Position numbers and translations under genes: made by a program
NCBI GenBank assembly: GCA_028711825.1
Contig: JAQTRM010000049.1
Span: 1-6,201 of the forward strand
From: Candidatus Omnitrophota bacterium
GTDB lineage: Bacteria > Omnitrophota > Gorgyraeia > Gygaellales > Profunditerraquicolaceae
Direction of reading: 5' to 3'
Length of the DNA: 6,201 nt
Notes under the pieces: model-generated
Told to the model about the DNA's origin: nothing
The model's database searches: none
The model's input: the letters and a program-made list of their open reading frames with translations, nothing else
In this document: one piece after another, positions 5,216-6,201 of the stretch
Position numbering within the stretch: position 1 is the first letter of the stretch
How the letters are laid out: the number at the start of each line of letters is the position of its first letter

Positions 5216-6201
5216 TTTATCAACCTGCTAAACCGGACAAAGTTAAGGAACAGATACTTCTTGAATCTTAAAAGATTATTGCGGTCTGAAAGAATATGCC
5301 GCACCTGGACTTGCAGCATAAGGAAAATTTCACCGAAAGGATACCATATTTTAAAAGCGGCCGCGTCATTCCGCTCCGCATCTTTAGAAAAAATATTCTC
5401 CAGAGGATAGGAAAAATACTCCATCTCTTCTTTGGCGATCGCCTCAAAAACCATAATCTCCCGGGTATTAAGCCCTTTTCTAAATTTACCGGCATTATCA
5501 CTGATAATCGGCCGCGCGGTATTTTTCCAGGAAATGCTGATACTGCCGCTTTTTTTCGCCTCCTGCTCTCCGGAAAAATCAAGCATCCTGTTTTCGAAAG
5601 GTTCTTCCAGGAACCCGCAGATGGACTTCAGAGAATTCTCCGGATCTCCCAAAAGATCCTCATATTTTACGACCATAATATCCGAAGAAGTTAAGTTCTT
5701 CAGCCAGGAAATCCCGATCCGCTGTTCTTTTTTCCATAAACCGGCGGTATAATAAACGCAATAATGGTTAAAAATTGAATTTTTAGCGGATAAAGCAACG
5801 TCCCTGCCGTCCCTGACCATGTATAAAAATTTGGCATGGGGATAATAACGCCGGATCGCAGCTACATGATATAACATAAAAGTGCTCTTGCACCCCCAGC
5901 GTTTTTTCCCGCTCTTTTTAAGATACTGCGCATATATTGCGAAAAACACGCTGATGAGATCGCGGCCGCAGGACTGGCGAAAAACCTCCTCGCGGTCAAG
6001 GCGGATCTCCCAGGGATAAGGATGCAGCTCCACCATGCTCACTACATCATTAATCAGGGCCTTGAAATTCCGATCCGCGCCTAAATCCCCGTAAAAAGGC
6101 TCAAGCGTTGAGAAATTTTTCATAATGTGCGGGGGATGGGGGATGGAAATACCGGAATGGGAATTAAGGATGAGCCTTAGCAGATTCGTTCCCGAGCGCT
6201 C
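5182..6201 (-). CDS. PAPS-dependent sulfotransferase, 5' end beyond the window edge
   Basis: The first in-window ATG is at 6123, but the frame is open for 26 more codons to the right edge, and these encode ERSGTNLLRLILNSHSG, the 5'-phosphosulfate-binding loop. A start at 6123 would remove the PAPS site, so the real start lies outside and only the first few residues should be missing. Of the 339 visible residues, about 124-143 carry the 3'-phosphate site, KFLYMVRDGRDVALSAKNS, with Arg130 and Ser138 both in place; VVKYEDLLGDPE at 177-188 and a KNTARPIISDNAGKFRKGL segment near 226-244 are usual for Sulfotransfer_3-type enzymes. The enzyme would move sulfate from PAPS to a hydroxyl or amino group on a glycan, lipid or metabolite. 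The last 60 residues are rich in aromatic and basic residues, which could let it lie against the membrane (inference). It overlaps the next sulfotransferase gene by 34 bases. Confidence 0.9.
   Translation of the reverse strand, partial: ERSGTNLLRLILNSHSGISIPHPPHIMKNFSTLEPFYGDLGADRNFKALINDVVSMVELHPYPWEIRLDREEVFRQSCGRDLISVFFAIYAQYLKKSGKKRWGCKSTFMLYHVAAIRRYYPHAKFLYMVRDGRDVALSAKNSIFNHYCVYYTAGLWKKEQRIGISWLKNLTSSDIMVVKYEDLLGDPENSLKSICGFLEEPFENRMLDFSGEQEAKKSGSISISWKNTARPIISDNAGKFRKGLNTREIMVFEAIAKEEMEYFSYPLENIFSKDAERNDAAAFKIWYPFGEIFLMLQVQVRHILSDRNNLLRFKKYLFLNFVRFSRLIKWKMKSGNMRK

Noticed and set aside
5182..6123. Reading the right-hand sulfotransferase as a complete 313-residue gene starting at 6123.
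   Set aside because: That start would delete the PAPS-binding loop, which is encoded in the same open frame between 6201 and 6124; the gene is cut by the window edge, not degraded.

Overview
All the genes I can support in this window lie on the minus strand, packed head to tail, so transcription runs from the right edge to the left. In that order they are: a PAPS-dependent sulfotransferase that enters from beyond the right edge (6201-5182); a second, longer sulfotransferase (5215-3836); an arginine deiminase/DDAH/amidinotransferase-fold enzyme (3836-2958); a 173-base gap with a near-consensus extended -10 promoter; a fusion of an HxGH nucleotidyltransferase domain to an APS kinase (2784-1864); a class I SAM methyltransferase (1852-1091); and a B12-binding-domain radical SAM enzyme that runs off the left edge (1064-1). 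The two edge genes are longer than a search for complete ORFs would suggest. The right-hand sulfotransferase has 26 more in-frame codons up to the window edge, and these hold its PAPS-binding 5' loop. The radical SAM gene is open for 354 codons to the left edge.

The spacing looks operonic. The two sulfotransferase genes overlap by 34 bases. The second sulfotransferase and the amidinotransferase-family gene share one base in a TGATG stop/start. The fusion gene, methyltransferase and radical SAM gene are 11 and 26 bases apart. The only real gap is 2785-2957, and its promoter and strong ribosome binding site can start a second transcription unit.

The common theme is sulfuryl transfer. The APS kinase half of the fusion would make PAPS, and the two sulfotransferases would use it to sulfate an acceptor. 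The deiminase/amidinotransferase-fold enzyme acts on guanidino or amidino groups, and the two SAM enzymes would methylate or rearrange a substrate. This fits a tailoring set for a sulfated metabolite, glycan or lipid. The acceptor cannot be read from the sequence. No assimilatory sulfate reduction genes, recognisable ATP sulfurylase, glycosyltransferase or PKS/NRPS gene lies in the window.

The organism is a bacterium of moderate GC with compact same-strand gene packing. Cobalamin radical SAM enzymes, PAPS sulfotransferases and such fusions are frequent in uncultivated anaerobic lineages such as Omnitrophota. That placement is only a guess. I saw no tRNA, rRNA, CRISPR array, insertion sequence or clear intrinsic terminator.
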